From Adiantum capillus-veneris (lineage: Eukaryota > Streptophyta > Polypodiopsida > Polypodiales > Pteridaceae): a stretch of DNA of 64,000 bases. A program made the translations under genes and the position numbers. The notes under the pieces are model-generated. The model searched no databases, was not told the DNA's origin, and worked only from the letters and a program-made list of their open reading frames with translations. The stretch covers positions 37,603,098 through 37,667,097 of the forward strand of contig CM043962.1 in NCBI GenBank assembly GCA_014529385.2. The letters are read 5' to 3'. This document shows, piece by piece, positions 21,726 to 34,427 of the stretch; within the stretch, counting starts at the first letter, position 1, and the number at the start of each line of letters is the position of its first letter.

Positions 21726-22723
21726 CTCTATAATTCTTTATCTCTACCTTCTACAAGTCCAATTAAGAGATAAAATTGAATTTTGAAAATATTTTTCTCC
21801 TTGGGCCCATTTTCTTCATGAGAGATCTCCTTGTTTTTATTATTCTTTTTCTCATATGCCTTGCGACGCATATTTTGTTACTTAATAGTGCGATCTTTAC
21901 ATACAAAATATTTTGTATCCCTCAAATAGATCCAACTATTATCAAGGATAATCTTTCGCTTGGTCTCATCCGGCATGGTGCATACAATTGGCCGTTCTCC
22001 CGAGTGAGGAGCTCCTTGCTTCCCCACTCTATGTGCTCCATAGACCATAACTCCGGACATGCCAAAGTGGGTTTTGAAGAAATCTTCAATAACAATGGCA
22101 AGAGAAGGAGGTGTCTCTAACTTCTCTTTGGGAATTCCACGAATACCAATGTTCTTGGAACGTCGCTCCCGTTCCTTCAACTCCTCCACATCCACATTCT
22201 CAACATTCTTTGTTTGAACCATAGCTTGCATGAGTGGGGAATTAGAAACCACATTGCTACCACATACATCAGCCCAAGACTTGTTTGTGCATACATTTTT
22301 CATGTCACATACATCCCGGATCATAATGTCAAATTTCTCCTCTTTCAATACATGGTCATGCTCTACTTTGCTCATCCGCTCCTTCAAAGCATTTAAGTCC
22401 ACAAGAGAGCGTATACATTCCTTGACTTCCTCTTCAAGCTGCATCAAACGTGTTGTTTGCATCTCAAGTGTCCTCTTGAGATTCTCATTCTCAACCACAA
22501 GTACCCTTAGTGTGCCATTCTCCATTGCAAGTGCTCGTAAGTCTTCACCTTGTTTGTTTACGGTCTCTTGCAATGATACCAAGTACGCCATGATCATGGT
22601 TTCCGATGTCGTTGGTTGGGTGGTTGTGTTGCTATCTCCACACTTAGGAGATTTTGGATCATTTTCCACAATGGTTGTGGACCTTGTTGAAGAAGAAGAA
22701 CCCTTGCGAGTGCCGGAAGACAT
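21726..22723 (-). pseudogene. LINE ORF1-like protein (coiled coil plus RRM-type domain)
   Basis: An open frame of 281 codons runs from ATG 22723 to a TAA at 21878-21880. After that single stop the same frame stays open for about 50 codons rich in Lys and Asn, to about 21728. Ser/Thr-rich N-terminus (1-45), heptad-like coiled coil with ENGTLRVLVVENENLK (about 65-150), then a compact domain with RERRSKNIGIRGIP, AHRVGKQG, RPIVCTMP and KYFVCKDRT. This order resembles ORF1 proteins of L1-type LINEs, which bind their own RNA. No endonuclease or reverse transcriptase lies downstream; a CT-rich stretch follows. It could also be an unrelated coiled-coil protein. Confidence 0.5.
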
Positions 22724-22943
22724 TGTATGTAAAATAGGAGATGAGAATCAATTTTGTTGAACCTGTTCACTTCTGAAATACTGCTACAGAAACACCTTCC
22801 ACAACTCTGAAAATTTATGTCTTTACGTCAATGCGTAGAGGACTTCGTGCTCTTCGATTGAGGCTATAGATCACCCAAATCGGAGTTCAGATGAAGAAGT
22901 TATGATCAAAAGAGTGGACTGCTGTCTACTAGGTCAAAAAACG

Positions 22944-22946
<3 letters not shown>

Positions 22947-22987
<41 letters not shown>
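22947..22987. repeat. Microsatellite (GA)n
   Basis: About 41 bp, directly bordering the left end of the LTR at 22987. Confidence 0.97.
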
Positions 22988-22989
<2 letters not shown>

Positions 22990-24189
22990 ATAAAAACTAA
23001 TATCTAATCAACCCAAATGATTTTCTCATGTTAAATTAATCATTTAATGTGGGAGAATAAACGGGAACAAGGGTTAGAATATAGACATGTGCTTTCAGGT
23101 CTATCTCGAAACGGGGCCAATGGTAAAGGGGCCCAAATGAGAGATGATCTAAGAGACCACACACTCACACAAGGCAAGCTTGATACAAAGAAAGAAAAAG
23201 GGACACTTGTCAAGTTCCTCCTCATGTTTCCCTCATGTTGTGCCTACAGCCTATTGGTTGGCCACCCAAGGGGTCCAATGATAAATTAGTAAATATAATT
23301 AATTGTTTTTGCATTTATCAAGTCCTCTCTCTCAAAGGGGAAAGGGGGACACTTGTCCCAAGACTAGCCTTGTTGCTTGTAATGCATCCTGCATGTGATT
23401 GGCCAGTTTTGCAGGGGTCCAATGAGTATCAAGCTTGAGCTATAAGGGGGGATCGACCAAGGAAGCTAGGGGCATGCTTGGGGGGTATACTCTCCCCCCC
23501 CCCACACACACACACACACTCATTGTGTACTGTGCAAAGTGCAAGAGCTCCCTCTCCTTCTTCAAGAAAGTAGAGAGGTTGAGAGCCTACACCAACACTC
23601 TTGGCTATAGAATGCAAATCCAACCAAGAGCCATGCTTCAATGCTTAAGCTTACCATCTTCTCCATCTTCATTACTATGCTATTATGTATGCTAGCAAGA
23701 AGAGTGATGATAAGTGAGGAACTAATTCTTTCTCCTATGAAATGTTTCTTCTTCCTCTTCCCTACCCTCATTCCTTGCTAGCTCTCTCCACCTTCGAAGG
23801 TGTTTGAGGCCTTGGGACTGAGGCTTGGGATAGTTAATGCTTTCCACAAAGTTTATGTTATGCTCGTGATGCATGAAGCTTTCCATCTTCATTGCATAAC
23901 CTAGGTCACAAGGAATACGAAGGTTGTATTGTAACAAGTCTCTCTTGATGGGAGAAACTATGATACGAATGCCTATTGGAGGGGGGACCGGCTCCACATA
24001 AATCCGGTCCTCAACTGTTGTCATGTTCTCTAAACTCTCTCTCTTGCAAAAGTATTGTTAATGCCAAGTTAACTAAATGCTATGTTTATGTTGCTACCAT
24101 CAATTAGGTTCACCCGCTATGGTCACAAAGTAATTTCATAAAAGTACTTCTCTAATTTCCGCTACTCTCCAAGTTAATAGGCCATTTCC

Positions 24190-24195
<6 letters not shown>
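22987..24195 (+). repeat. Solo-type LTR of the chromovirus family
   Basis: About 1.2 kb on the plus strand. The left end (TTATAAAAACTAATATCTAATC) and right end (AGGCCATTTCCATTACA) correspond to the two ends of the family LTR. It is most similar to the old LTR at 10046-11500. It keeps the GGACCGG ... CCGGTCC pair near 23987-24012 and ATTGG/CCAAT pairs near 23255 and 23397. No internal sequence, primer site or polypurine tract flanks it. Microsatellites touch both ends, so a target duplication cannot be read. Confidence 0.8.
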
Positions 24196-24845
<650 letters not shown>

Positions 24846-26169
24846 AGAGAGGGGCAAGAGACACTACAATAGAGATTATCTATAAATATAGGCTTCGATG
24901 TCAACTCAAATATATCTGGATAGCCTGTAAGCTCTAAAAGATACTCCCAACAATGGCTTCAGTCTCGTTAGGCAAGGTGAGTTTGTTCTTGGATACTATT
25001 ATCAACGAACCTTTGTTACTTGATTGCCCTGCAAGATTTTCCATGGTCAATCCTAGAGATTATGGGGTAGTAGTGTTGCGACATGTTTGCCATCATTTCT
25101 TCTCCAGATGATGGCGACATTCAGACTATAGTGAAGGATAGTGTGAAATTTGGTGATCAATTTCAATTTGTGTTGGATTCAACCTTGTCTACAAAGTTTA
25201 TGTTTGTCACAAATATGGGTGTGGGAATGTCCTCAAGATCAAATGTGTCAATGGTGGAGTTATCTGACAGCTCCATTAATGAAAAAGAAGGTTTTGTGGC
25301 TGGAAACTCAACCAAGAAATTTCAAGAAACATTTTTTGTTTGCTAGGAATCAACTCAAGATGTTTGGATAGAAGAAGAAAAGAAAGGAAACAAATATTTT
25401 CGGGTTTAAACCAAGTAGAAAAAATACAGAGTACACTGGAGTACATTGTGTTAAATAGCCCCAAGTTGAGACAAATGATTTCTAGGTGTTTGATTAAGAA
25501 AAAGGTAGATGAAGTTCCCCAAGTGTACAATAGATATTACGTTTATGAGTTGGACGCTGTGCGCGATGACGTCCCCAAAATGTAGGGGATGGATCATAAG
25601 TATGATGGGCTTTGTTGGGTTAATCACGTTCATTCTAGAATGAAGTATCCCAACAGAAGTAAATGTGGCGGACATCTCGTCTACAAAAAATAGTTCTTGC
25701 TCGATCAATGCAATGAGCGGATGGCCGAATGAAACTTCTTGGATAGGGAAGTTGCTAACTTCAATAACATCAATTGGTATGTTGACCTCCAGAAACGGAA
25801 CACTACGATGCTTTCGCTGTGGTCAAAGTCCAATTCTGCTTTGAGAGTGTTCATGTGTTGTCTATTACTTGCTCGCTGATTACAACTAGACCTGGTTGTT
25901 CATCAACATTGGAAACCATAACCACCCCATCGCAAAGGAAGTTTTGCGGTCGACAATTCAACAGATGAGAGAACTCAATTCAACAGATGAGAGAACTTGT
26001 CTCATGTGGTGTTTGAATCATCAATGACTGGACCTAGGCATTTGCAATTGAATCTTGCAAAACAGATGGTAATGGGAGCGGTGGTTCACAAAAATGGGGA
26101 GCAACTAACTAGAAATGAGCTCCTCTCTAAATTGGGGGATGGGGATCGAAAAAGCTGATGTGTGTGTAT

Positions 26170-26203
26170 CTACATATACCTCTCTCCCTATCTCTCTACC
26201 CTA

Positions 26204-26275
<72 letters not shown>

Positions 26276-26452
26276 CCTCTCTCTCTCTCTAAGCACTCAC
26301 CTCATGAGCATGATGGGGAGAGAGAGGAGAGGGGGGGGGGAGAGAGAGAGAGAGAGAGGAGAGAGAGGAGAGGATAGAGAGAGAGGGGGGGTGTGTGTGT
26401 ATGTATGTATATGTGTATGTGTGTGTATATGCGCTCACCTCATGAGCATGAT

Positions 26453-26499
<47 letters not shown>

Positions 26500-26578
26500 A
26501 TAGAGAGTGGGAGAGAGCATGATGGGGAGAGGGAGAGAGAGAGAGAAAGACAGAGAGAGAGGGAGAGAAATACATATA

Positions 26579-26655
<77 letters not shown>

Positions 26656-26690
26656 AGAGAGAGAGAGAGAGAGAGAGAAAAGGAAGAAAG
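26170..26690. repeat. Microsatellite block (CT)n, (GA)n, (GTAT)n, (AT)n
   Basis: About 500 bp inside the transposase remnant. A 'cacctcatgagcatgatgg' phrase occurs twice (about 26298 and 26436), so part of the block was duplicated. Confidence 0.95.
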
Positions 26691-26793
26691 CTCCCTCCAA
26701 AAGCTCTCTTGTCTCATACCTTTCTAAGGGAGCTTTTTTATTTTTGCTACTGCAAGTAAAAATCAAGAAAAAAGCTCCCTAAAAAGCTCTCTC
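26687..26793. repeat. Dispersed GCTCCCTCC motif, two copies with an inverted partner
   Basis: 'aaagctccctccaaaag' at 26687 and 'aaaaaagctccctaaaaag' at about 26769 flank an inverted 'aagggagctttttt' at 26726-26739. Related copies are at 14143 and 29698. Confidence 0.6.
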
Positions 26794-29199
26794 CAATCCT
26801 CTACTCTCTATATTGGAGGATATGTGACCATTGATCCATACACAAAGATGTTTTATTTTCTTGTCTCCATGTCTATTTCACTTCCTTATGGTTGACATGC
26901 ATGTAGATAATATTAATCTCAGGTTTGAACATTGGATGAGAGAAGCAACTACTACACGGATTGGACTCGGTGCAAAGTCCCAATTGATTCGACTGAAAAA
27001 TAATTGTGGCTATAGGTTTTCCCACGGTATGCTTTTTCCAGGGCAATCCACATACCATGACAAAAGATGTCGTGTGTTAAAAATCTCGACCAATGGCCCT
27101 GGATCTGGTGTCGAGCTACTAAATAGAACGCGACAAGACGGGAATGGGGACTTGCAAAGAAGCTGGGTTTGCTTTGATCACGTACGTAGGGTAGTGGGGT
27201 GGACAACAATGGCAGCACATGTCTACGATCCTGCGTAAGTCGAGCTAAGAGAACTTCCTGTTTTTTCTACATTCATTTTTGGCATTATGCAATGATTAAT
27301 CTTTGTATGATTCAAGAAATGCAAACAATTTCCATCTATGAGATGAAAGAAGAAGACACATAGGCTCAGATCATGTTCTGGGAAATGATGAATTCGGTCT
27401 TGCTGGACAACGGACATTGTACAAGTGATTTTAAAGGTTTCATGGCAGATGAGGCTAGAGCAAATTGGATAGCTATCCGAACTGTATTCAACAGAGGACC
27501 TGACAATGTTATGGAAGGAAATGAACGCTCCTACTTGTTTCATTGGAAGCAAAGCTTGTAGATTCACACCATGCAACACGTGCATAAAAATTTCCAAGAT
27601 GAGCACAAGCGTATGTGTGAATTGTGGCGTTGTACAAGGACCGAGGAAGAGGCAACCAACTTGTACAGGTACATATGAGCTTGGTGGGCTTCTGGCAAGG
27701 TGTCCGACTATAACTTGTTGCAAATGGATTTTTGGCTAAGTTGGTGGCACGTGCGGTACCCTTGCTGGAGAAAACACTTCGTTGGGGTAAACATTGCCAA
27801 GCAATTTTTTGATAGATTCCTGTATTTCCGTGCTTTAAGGCAATCCCATAATAACAATATGTCGCAAGAAGTGGATGATCTTTCGTACATTCCAACTACA
27901 AACCTTGCTAAAACAAACCATACGAGTTGGCTTTCTGGTGAGAGAAACAAAGAAACAATGAGCTTGTACGATGCATGTGTATCTGATCTATCAAACACTT
28001 TGCTTCAAAGTGTAAAGATGCTTGCTTTAGTTGAGGGTAGATATTATGGACTTCGATCGTCTGTAGAAAAACTTGCTCGTTGGGCACAACAAGACCGAGC
28101 ACCAGGCCCCAACTGTTATTGCTAAAGAGATTGAGGATGCGATCAGAGGTACACCACTCTTATCAACAACCCACAATGGAGGAGATAATATTACAGTAGC
28201 CATAAAGAGAAAAATAGAATGGGATAGTAAGTTGTGAGAAGGAGAATTCTCCACATCGACAATAGTATCTCACTCAAAACATCCCACAAACTCGTAGAGG
28301 TCTCTAAGAAACTACCCGAGTGGCCGATCAGGTAGTCGAAGAGCACGAGGGTGGGCTAGTGGTTGAGGAGACAGACAATGTGGGCAATCCACCTTATACC
28401 AAAGGGAAGCAGGGTTCAACGTCAATGGTGGTTAGGATCTAGAATCGGTAAATGCAAAAAAAAATAAAAAATAGAGCACCGGTACAAGCCCTATTGCACC
28501 ATCCTTTTGGGATATTTAGACATGGGAAAGAGGTGATAATAGCGCTCACGATAACGGTTCAAAGGCACAATCATGTGGTTTTGCAATGATAGTGTGGATC
28601 ACACATGGAAGATCTGCAACACAATCACTCAATGCCCTGCAAGAGTCCCAAGTATATGGCCAGTGGAAAAGGGAACAAACATAATTGCTTCAGAGTTGCT
28701 AGAATTGGAGATAGGAGGCTTCACAATAAAGAAGGTTGTAGTTAAGGAACCCAATAATGTGCGTTATGGGCCAGAAGTATCAATACAAGCCTCCAAGAGA
28801 GTTGAGTCGACACTAACCATGGGAGCTCGGATTGTGCATCACAGTATCGTGAAGGCAGGCATGCACGAAAAATTCATGGTAGAGACGTCTTCTTTACAAG
28901 TCCGGGGTGAGAGGTATGAAGTTTATGTTGCAAGTAGCCCGATGTGTACATGTGGAGACTTTTCAAAACGAGTAGCACAAAGCAAACCATATATGTCGTG
29001 CAAGAATATTTACTTCGTCTTCCTTCGCTACTTTGGCTTGGATTTAAACCACAATATGTTTATCCATCAAAGCAAGCTAACAAATAAGGATCTGCTTGGT
29101 GTGTTCAACTGTCGTCGTACACCATAAAATAGAACTGTAATTAAATTATTTTGATCATATTCCCTACTGACCACATTTAATTGTATGGCACGAATTGTA

Positions 29200-29545
29200 G
29201 CTGCTAATTTAATATTGTAATTCTTTTTGTGGGAATTCATGATTTACGAGGGTGGCTTGTGTCTTACTATTCTTTTGCTATATGCGAAGCACATTTTTTG
29301 GTTAGTACATGCTAGATGATGATTTAATATTGTATTCTTTTTAGAGAATTTCATGATTTAAAAGGGTGGTGTGTATATGTACATAAAAAAAAATTATGCT
29401 TCGAACATAGGGGTAGGACAAGAAGATACGTGCCACCCTATTAAATCACGAGGTTCTCCAAAAACAATTACCATATCAAATCAACATTTAGCATGTACTA
29501 ACCAAAAAATGTTAGATGTATTTGCAATTCGATATAACATGTACA
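29200..29545. repeat. Imperfect inverted repeat after the transposase remnant
   Basis: About 29283-29375 is complementary to about 29428-29540, sharing a 22-base run around TTTTTTGGTTAGTACATGCTA. A partial third copy of the left arm lies at about 29205-29260. Arms are diverged by indels. It may be an end structure of the transposon or an independent small inverted-repeat element. Confidence 0.7.
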
Positions 29546-30376
29546 TCAAAAAAATTTGTGGTTCAAATGTAGGGGTAGGACTATAAGATTAGATTGAGGA
29601 TTCAATTGGATAGTAAAATAGCAAAGAAAGCCCCCTCTCTCCAACAAGGGTGTGGAAAGATTTTTCCTTGCAAACACTACTCCAGTGAAAGGATTGGAAA
29701 AGCTCCCTCCAAAACCTCTCTCCATTCTCATCCCCCTAGAGAGGATACAGTGATCCAAGGTATAGTTCTCATAGGACATACCTTGTACCCAACATTTTAT
29801 ATACATATATACACAAATATTTTCATAGCCTTCGTCACTTTTCCACACCAGTGAATTTTTTTGTTGTCCAATTTTGTTGCATTCTTGTGAGCACCTTTAG
29901 GAGCTTCTTTTGGTTCATACCATTTCAATGCTCCCATCTTAGTTCATGCAATTTTTCACTGCTGTATGTGCAGCTTTGTGAAAAATCTTTAAGGTTATTT
30001 TGAACAATTTAATTCAAGGAGATCATCTTGAGAGGTGCACCTATTCATGGAATTACTAATCTCATCCAGTTGTTTATAGGTGAGAGATTGTAAATTGTTG
30101 CTTATTGGTGCCTTTGGTTAAGCGAAAGATATAATCACATCTCTTTTGCAACACCAACTCCCCATTCATTGTCTTATTGTTGTTAAATAAGAGATTGTAA
30201 GAAGAAATTTGATAGCAAAGTAAAGTAGACGAGGCATTGAAAATTAGATAAATGAGAATCAAAAGTTCATCAGCAAGAAGGTGCGTTATGATAGCATTGT
30301 CCACTCTTGCATTCTCAAGGTAGAGCCTACATGATGATATAGACAACCCAACCTACTAGGACGTACCAGGAGCATG
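29546..30376. other. Unassigned interval
   Basis: No gene is recognised. It contains a copy of the dispersed 'aaagctccctccaaaac' motif (about 29698-29722) and a short direct repeat of 'aggggtaggac' with 29405. Confidence 0.4.
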
Positions 30377-30381
30377 GGTGC

Positions 30382-31080
30382 TGTAACATTTAATGGTCTA
30401 GTAACTTGTGTGTAGCGGAAATAGCATGAACATAGTGAGCATTTCATTAGAATAGATTCCTAATGAGAATAACAAGAGTGCTTGGGTGCAGGGAGCAACA
30501 AAAAGAATAACACCTAGTTAGATAGCATGAACAATACCTTAAAAGAGAGAGAATTTAAGCAATTGACCATAGTTGAGGACCGGATTTGCATGGAGCCGGT
30601 GCCCCCTCCAAAAGGCTTTGTATTATGGTTTCTCCCATCAAAAGAGACATTTTACAATACAATTCTTTGTGTTCCTTCAATACTAGCTAGTGCAATGAAG
30701 ATGGAAACTTCAAGCACTAAGCAAAACACTTATCAAACACAACATCAATTCCCTCACGGTCTCAAACCCAAAACCTCACACACCTTCGAAGATGGTGAGA
30801 GCTAGCGGGGTATGAGAGTAGATTGAGAGGAAGAAGGAGTAGTCTTACGAGAAAGATGTACATCTCCTCACATAATCACTCATATTAGCATAGCTTAGCT
30901 TAGTAATTAGCATGGTAGAGGAGATGAGCATGCATTGAAGCTTGGCTCTTGGTTGGATTTGCATCACAAAGCTAAGAGTTGTTGGTGTAGGCCTCCCTTC
31001 TCACAAGCTTGGAGTAGGTGATAAGCTTTCCATTAAAGCTTGAGAAGGAGAGAGAGAGTCTTCTTAATCCACACATAGAC

Positions 31081-31124
<44 letters not shown>

Positions 31125-32000
31125 AATAATGCCTTTGAAAAATCAGCCCCCTCTCTCTCTTGGTCGACCCCTCTTGCTATTTGCTCATGCTCACATCCTA
31201 TTGAACCTCCCCAAGCTTAGCCAATGAAATTTAAGCAACATAAGTGATAGCCTTCTGACATGTGTCCCCCTTTCCCCTTTTGTGAGAGCTTTAGGTAATT
31301 AATTAATGCAGCTAAACCCTCATTGGACCCCTTTGTCTCTTGGCCAAAAGGAATCAGGCAAGCCATTGGGCTACTGAATGCTCATTGGACCCCTTGGGAG
31401 AGTGTCCAATAGTCTTCTAGAGAGCTTAATTCCTATTGGTTCTTTTATTAAGTGTTTTAAATTAATTAAACTAGATTTACTCTAGCGTAATTCTCATTGT
31501 TCCACCTCCATTGTCATCCAATAGGATTTGAGTACACCTTGTGGGCATCTGGCCTAGGGAGCTGACATGTGTCCCTGATTCCCTTTGTGTAAAGGGAGCT
31601 TGTGTGTGTGAGAGAGAGAGAGAGTTTCTCTCTCATCCCCTACTTCTTGGGCTCACCCCCTCCTTTGTAGGACTTGGGAAGACTTTTTGGGACACACACA
31701 AAGCATCCAATTTCCTAAGCTTTTGACCATTGGACACAACCTTTGAATTTTGGAACCTTAGCATTTTGGAAGTCTTAATGGGCTGAACCCTAAGGTCTTT
31801 GGAGCCCATTGTTGCACATAGCTCTTTTGCAGATGGACCCCCTTTGGATCCCTATTTTCCCTCCTTTGGATCCCTACTGTGGGCGATCTGCCAGCTTAAC
31901 CAATATTCTAGCTTTTTCTCCCCTGGCACTTCCCCATATTAAATGATCACTTTAACATGAGAAAATCATTTAGGAGAATTAGATATTAGTTATTATGACA
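30382..32000 (-). repeat. 3' LTR of chromovirus copy 2
   Basis: 1,619 bp, TGTAACATTTAATGG to TTATTATGACA on the plus strand. It contains (GT)n at 31082-31123 and the ATTGG/CCAAT pairs in partly decayed form. Confidence 0.95.
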
Positions 32001-34427
32001 TCAGAAAAATTCACTTTTCTTTTGATTAACATAAAGTTTATTCTCTCTTAGAACTTGAAATATTACCTAGAGGTGTTGCTTGTTTCTTTTGCACTAATAG
32101 CACAAGTGAGCAAAATGGAGATGAGCGAGGTCTAACCATGCCCTTTTCAACTAACTCATGCACTTGCCGCATAATCTCCTCTTGTTGAGCTTGAGAAACT
32201 CTATAAGGAGGTTTTTTAGGGGGTGAACTTCCTGGAAGAAGTTCAATTGCATGGTCATCATGGCTTCGTTTAGGAGGTAGCTCACAAGGGATGTCGTCAA
32301 TAAAGACATCTTGAAACCCCTTGAGAAAATTGGATAACTCTAATTCCTTTTGATTGTGTATATTTTCTTTTGCTAAAACATTAGGTTCATTTTGAGAGTC
32401 TTCAACAAAAATCATGCACACGAAAATAGAGCTCTTTATTGACTTATTGAAAGCTTGCATATGTACAATGGGTATGGTGTTACCCATTTCCTTAGCATTT
32501 ATGTACATATCTTTTTCCCTGAACCTAAAGGAGATTCTCCTTTCAGGGAATTTAACATTGGCAGCCATGCAATCAAACCATGGTGCCCCTAGGATTACAT
32601 CCTCATGCTTGAGAAGAGAGATAAAGAAGTCCTCTTTGTCCACATAGCTTTGGACATGGAGCCTCCATTTCCCGATTAAGGGAGTGACTGAAGCTTCTTG
32701 CCCCTTGAAAGCACCGTTTGCGGGTAGGACATCTCCCATCTCATAAGCTTGTATGTCTAGCTTGGTGGCCAACTCTGTGGATATGAAATTGTGAGTAGAA
32801 CCAGGGTCAAAGAGAATAAAAGCATCATGTTCTCTTACCTTTCCCCAAGCATGGCATAGAGGAGATCTTTGTGGTGAGTTTCCTCCTCTTGGATTTCGAC
32901 CAAGGTAGCTCTAGGAGGATCATGGCAGTTGTTCTTTTGGAGACAAGCGCGGTACGCATGCCCTTGTTCGCCGCACTTGAAACAACGGTTATCCTTGCGA
33001 TAACGCTCAAGCTCTTCAGGAGAGAGTTTATTTTTACCTTTGTAAACTCCCTTCTCTTTAGCTTTGTTGGAGTTGCCCTTAGGAGACTTTTGGACATTGT
33101 CCTTCCCCTTAGGCTCATTGGAACGCTTGTTTTTCGTGGGCTTAAAATTTCTTTCAGCCCCTGTTTGGAAATTGATTCAAGAAGCCACCATAGTAAGGTG
33201 TATAACCGCCGATATGGTTCACGGACTTTGGGAGTTGACATACTCCGCCATTTCTTCAGTTAAGCCCACACAAAATTGTTGCTTTTGCTCTCCAAAATCC
33301 AACATTTTGAAGACAATGGCTTTGAGTTGTAGATCCCAAAACTTGTCTACATATTTGTGAATGGATTCATAGGGAGAGAGCTTCAAGCTTCGCCATTCGG
33401 TGAGTACTTTGTCTTTGACATCGGTGGCCAAAAACTGCTTCATAATGGAAGCTCTTAAAGCTTTCCATGTTCGTGGAGCTTCACCGTTGGCCCGTAGGCT
33501 AGACCACCATTGTCTGGCAGACTTTTGAAAGTGCATAGCTACATGGCGTAGCTTAGAGGACTCCATGAATCCCTCATCTCCAAATGCCGCATCGAATTGT
33601 GGGATAAAGGCCAAAACTTTATCCGTAGCACCAAAGGTGCCATCGTAGGTAAGGAAAGAGATGCTCTTACCTCCCTCTTTGAATTTCTTGAGCTTGGACG
33701 ACCTCTTCCACGTGGCATAGGACTTCCTATGGCCTCTTTTTTTTTATGGTTCAAAGGTTGCACCATCACTTTCTTCAGAAGATGAAGAATTTGAGGAAGA
33801 TGGAGAAGAGGCTGACCTCTTTCTCGCCATTTTCTTGCCTTGATATTCTTTGTCTACACCATCACTTTCATAAGAGGAAGAGGATGAAGAAGATGGAGAA
33901 GAGGGTGTCCTCTTTCTGGCCTTTTTCTTCTCTTGCTTTTTGTCATCCCTCTTTGAAGTATGGTATGGAGAAGTGTGTAATGGTCTTCTCTGTTTGCGAG
34001 GTGATGGAGAGCATTTAGCCCCCCGTCTTCGTGGAGCCATCTCCGTTGAGGTGGCAGGAGACTCACTTCTTTCTCGTTCCTTCGGTGTAGGCTCTTGAAT
34101 TCTCCTTTGGGAAGGAGATGCATCATGAAGAAGAAAATTTTTGAGCCCTTCGTATGGATCCTCTTCTTCTTCCCGAATCGGAGAGAGGCCTCGTTTGGAA
34201 GTCTCACAAGGAGGCTTCCTAGGTGTTCTCTCATCATGGTGGGGAGCTTGGAGAATCCCATAAGCACGAATCTGTCGTTGCACTTCACTTTGGAGGGATG
34301 GATTGCCCATGGCTTGTTGAAGCCTAGAAACAAGAAAGTTAACAAGCATAGGGGCATCATTAGTAGCCTGCTCATTAGCAAAATCAAAGCTATCAACATT
34401 AATTTCACTCTCTTTACTATTGTCAGT
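32001..34427 (-). pseudogene. Gag-protease-RT remnant of chromovirus copy 2
   Basis: Collinear with the intact polyprotein at 2744-7693 but frameshifted and deleted. Recognisable from right to left: N-terminal charged Gag with Ser-rich tract (33744-34420), Gag core (33219-33614), zinc knuckle CFKCGEQGHAYRAC near 32970, retropepsin DPGSTHNFIS near 32790, and the start of reverse transcriptase (QEEIMRQVHELVEKGMVRP, near 32150). An internal join at about 32090 removes the RT core. The rest of pol up to the LTR is missing. The gag start codon lies beyond the nested element, at 45532-45534. Confidence 0.93.

Larger units (their letters stand above)
24953..29127 (+). pseudogene. Mutator-like (MULE) transposase with SWIM zinc finger, decayed
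   Basis: Scattered plus-strand segments read in transposase order. N-terminal block from 24953 (FLDTIINEPLLLDCPARFS, NPRDYGVVVLRHV). A DNA-binding-like block follows with YDGLCWVNHVHSRMKYP (about 25600) and GNHNHP (about 25910). A third block has RFEHWMREATTTRIGLG and TRQDGNGDLQRSWVCFDH (26900-27240). The DDE-region follow-on has GFMADEARANW, FHWKQSL and FWLSWWHVRY (27370-27780), then SLYDACVSDLSNTLLQS (about 27962). Last is a SWIM-type finger, CTCGDF ... CKNIYFVFLR (28947-29030), where the usual His is Asn. Frameshifts and stops are frequent. A GTAAGT donor-like site at 27237 hints at an intron. A microsatellite block interrupts it at 26170-26690. Confidence 0.7.

Noticed and set aside
26115-26766. 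Ser/Leu and Arg/Glu-rich ORFs
   Set aside because: Same cause: simple repeats within the transposase remnant.
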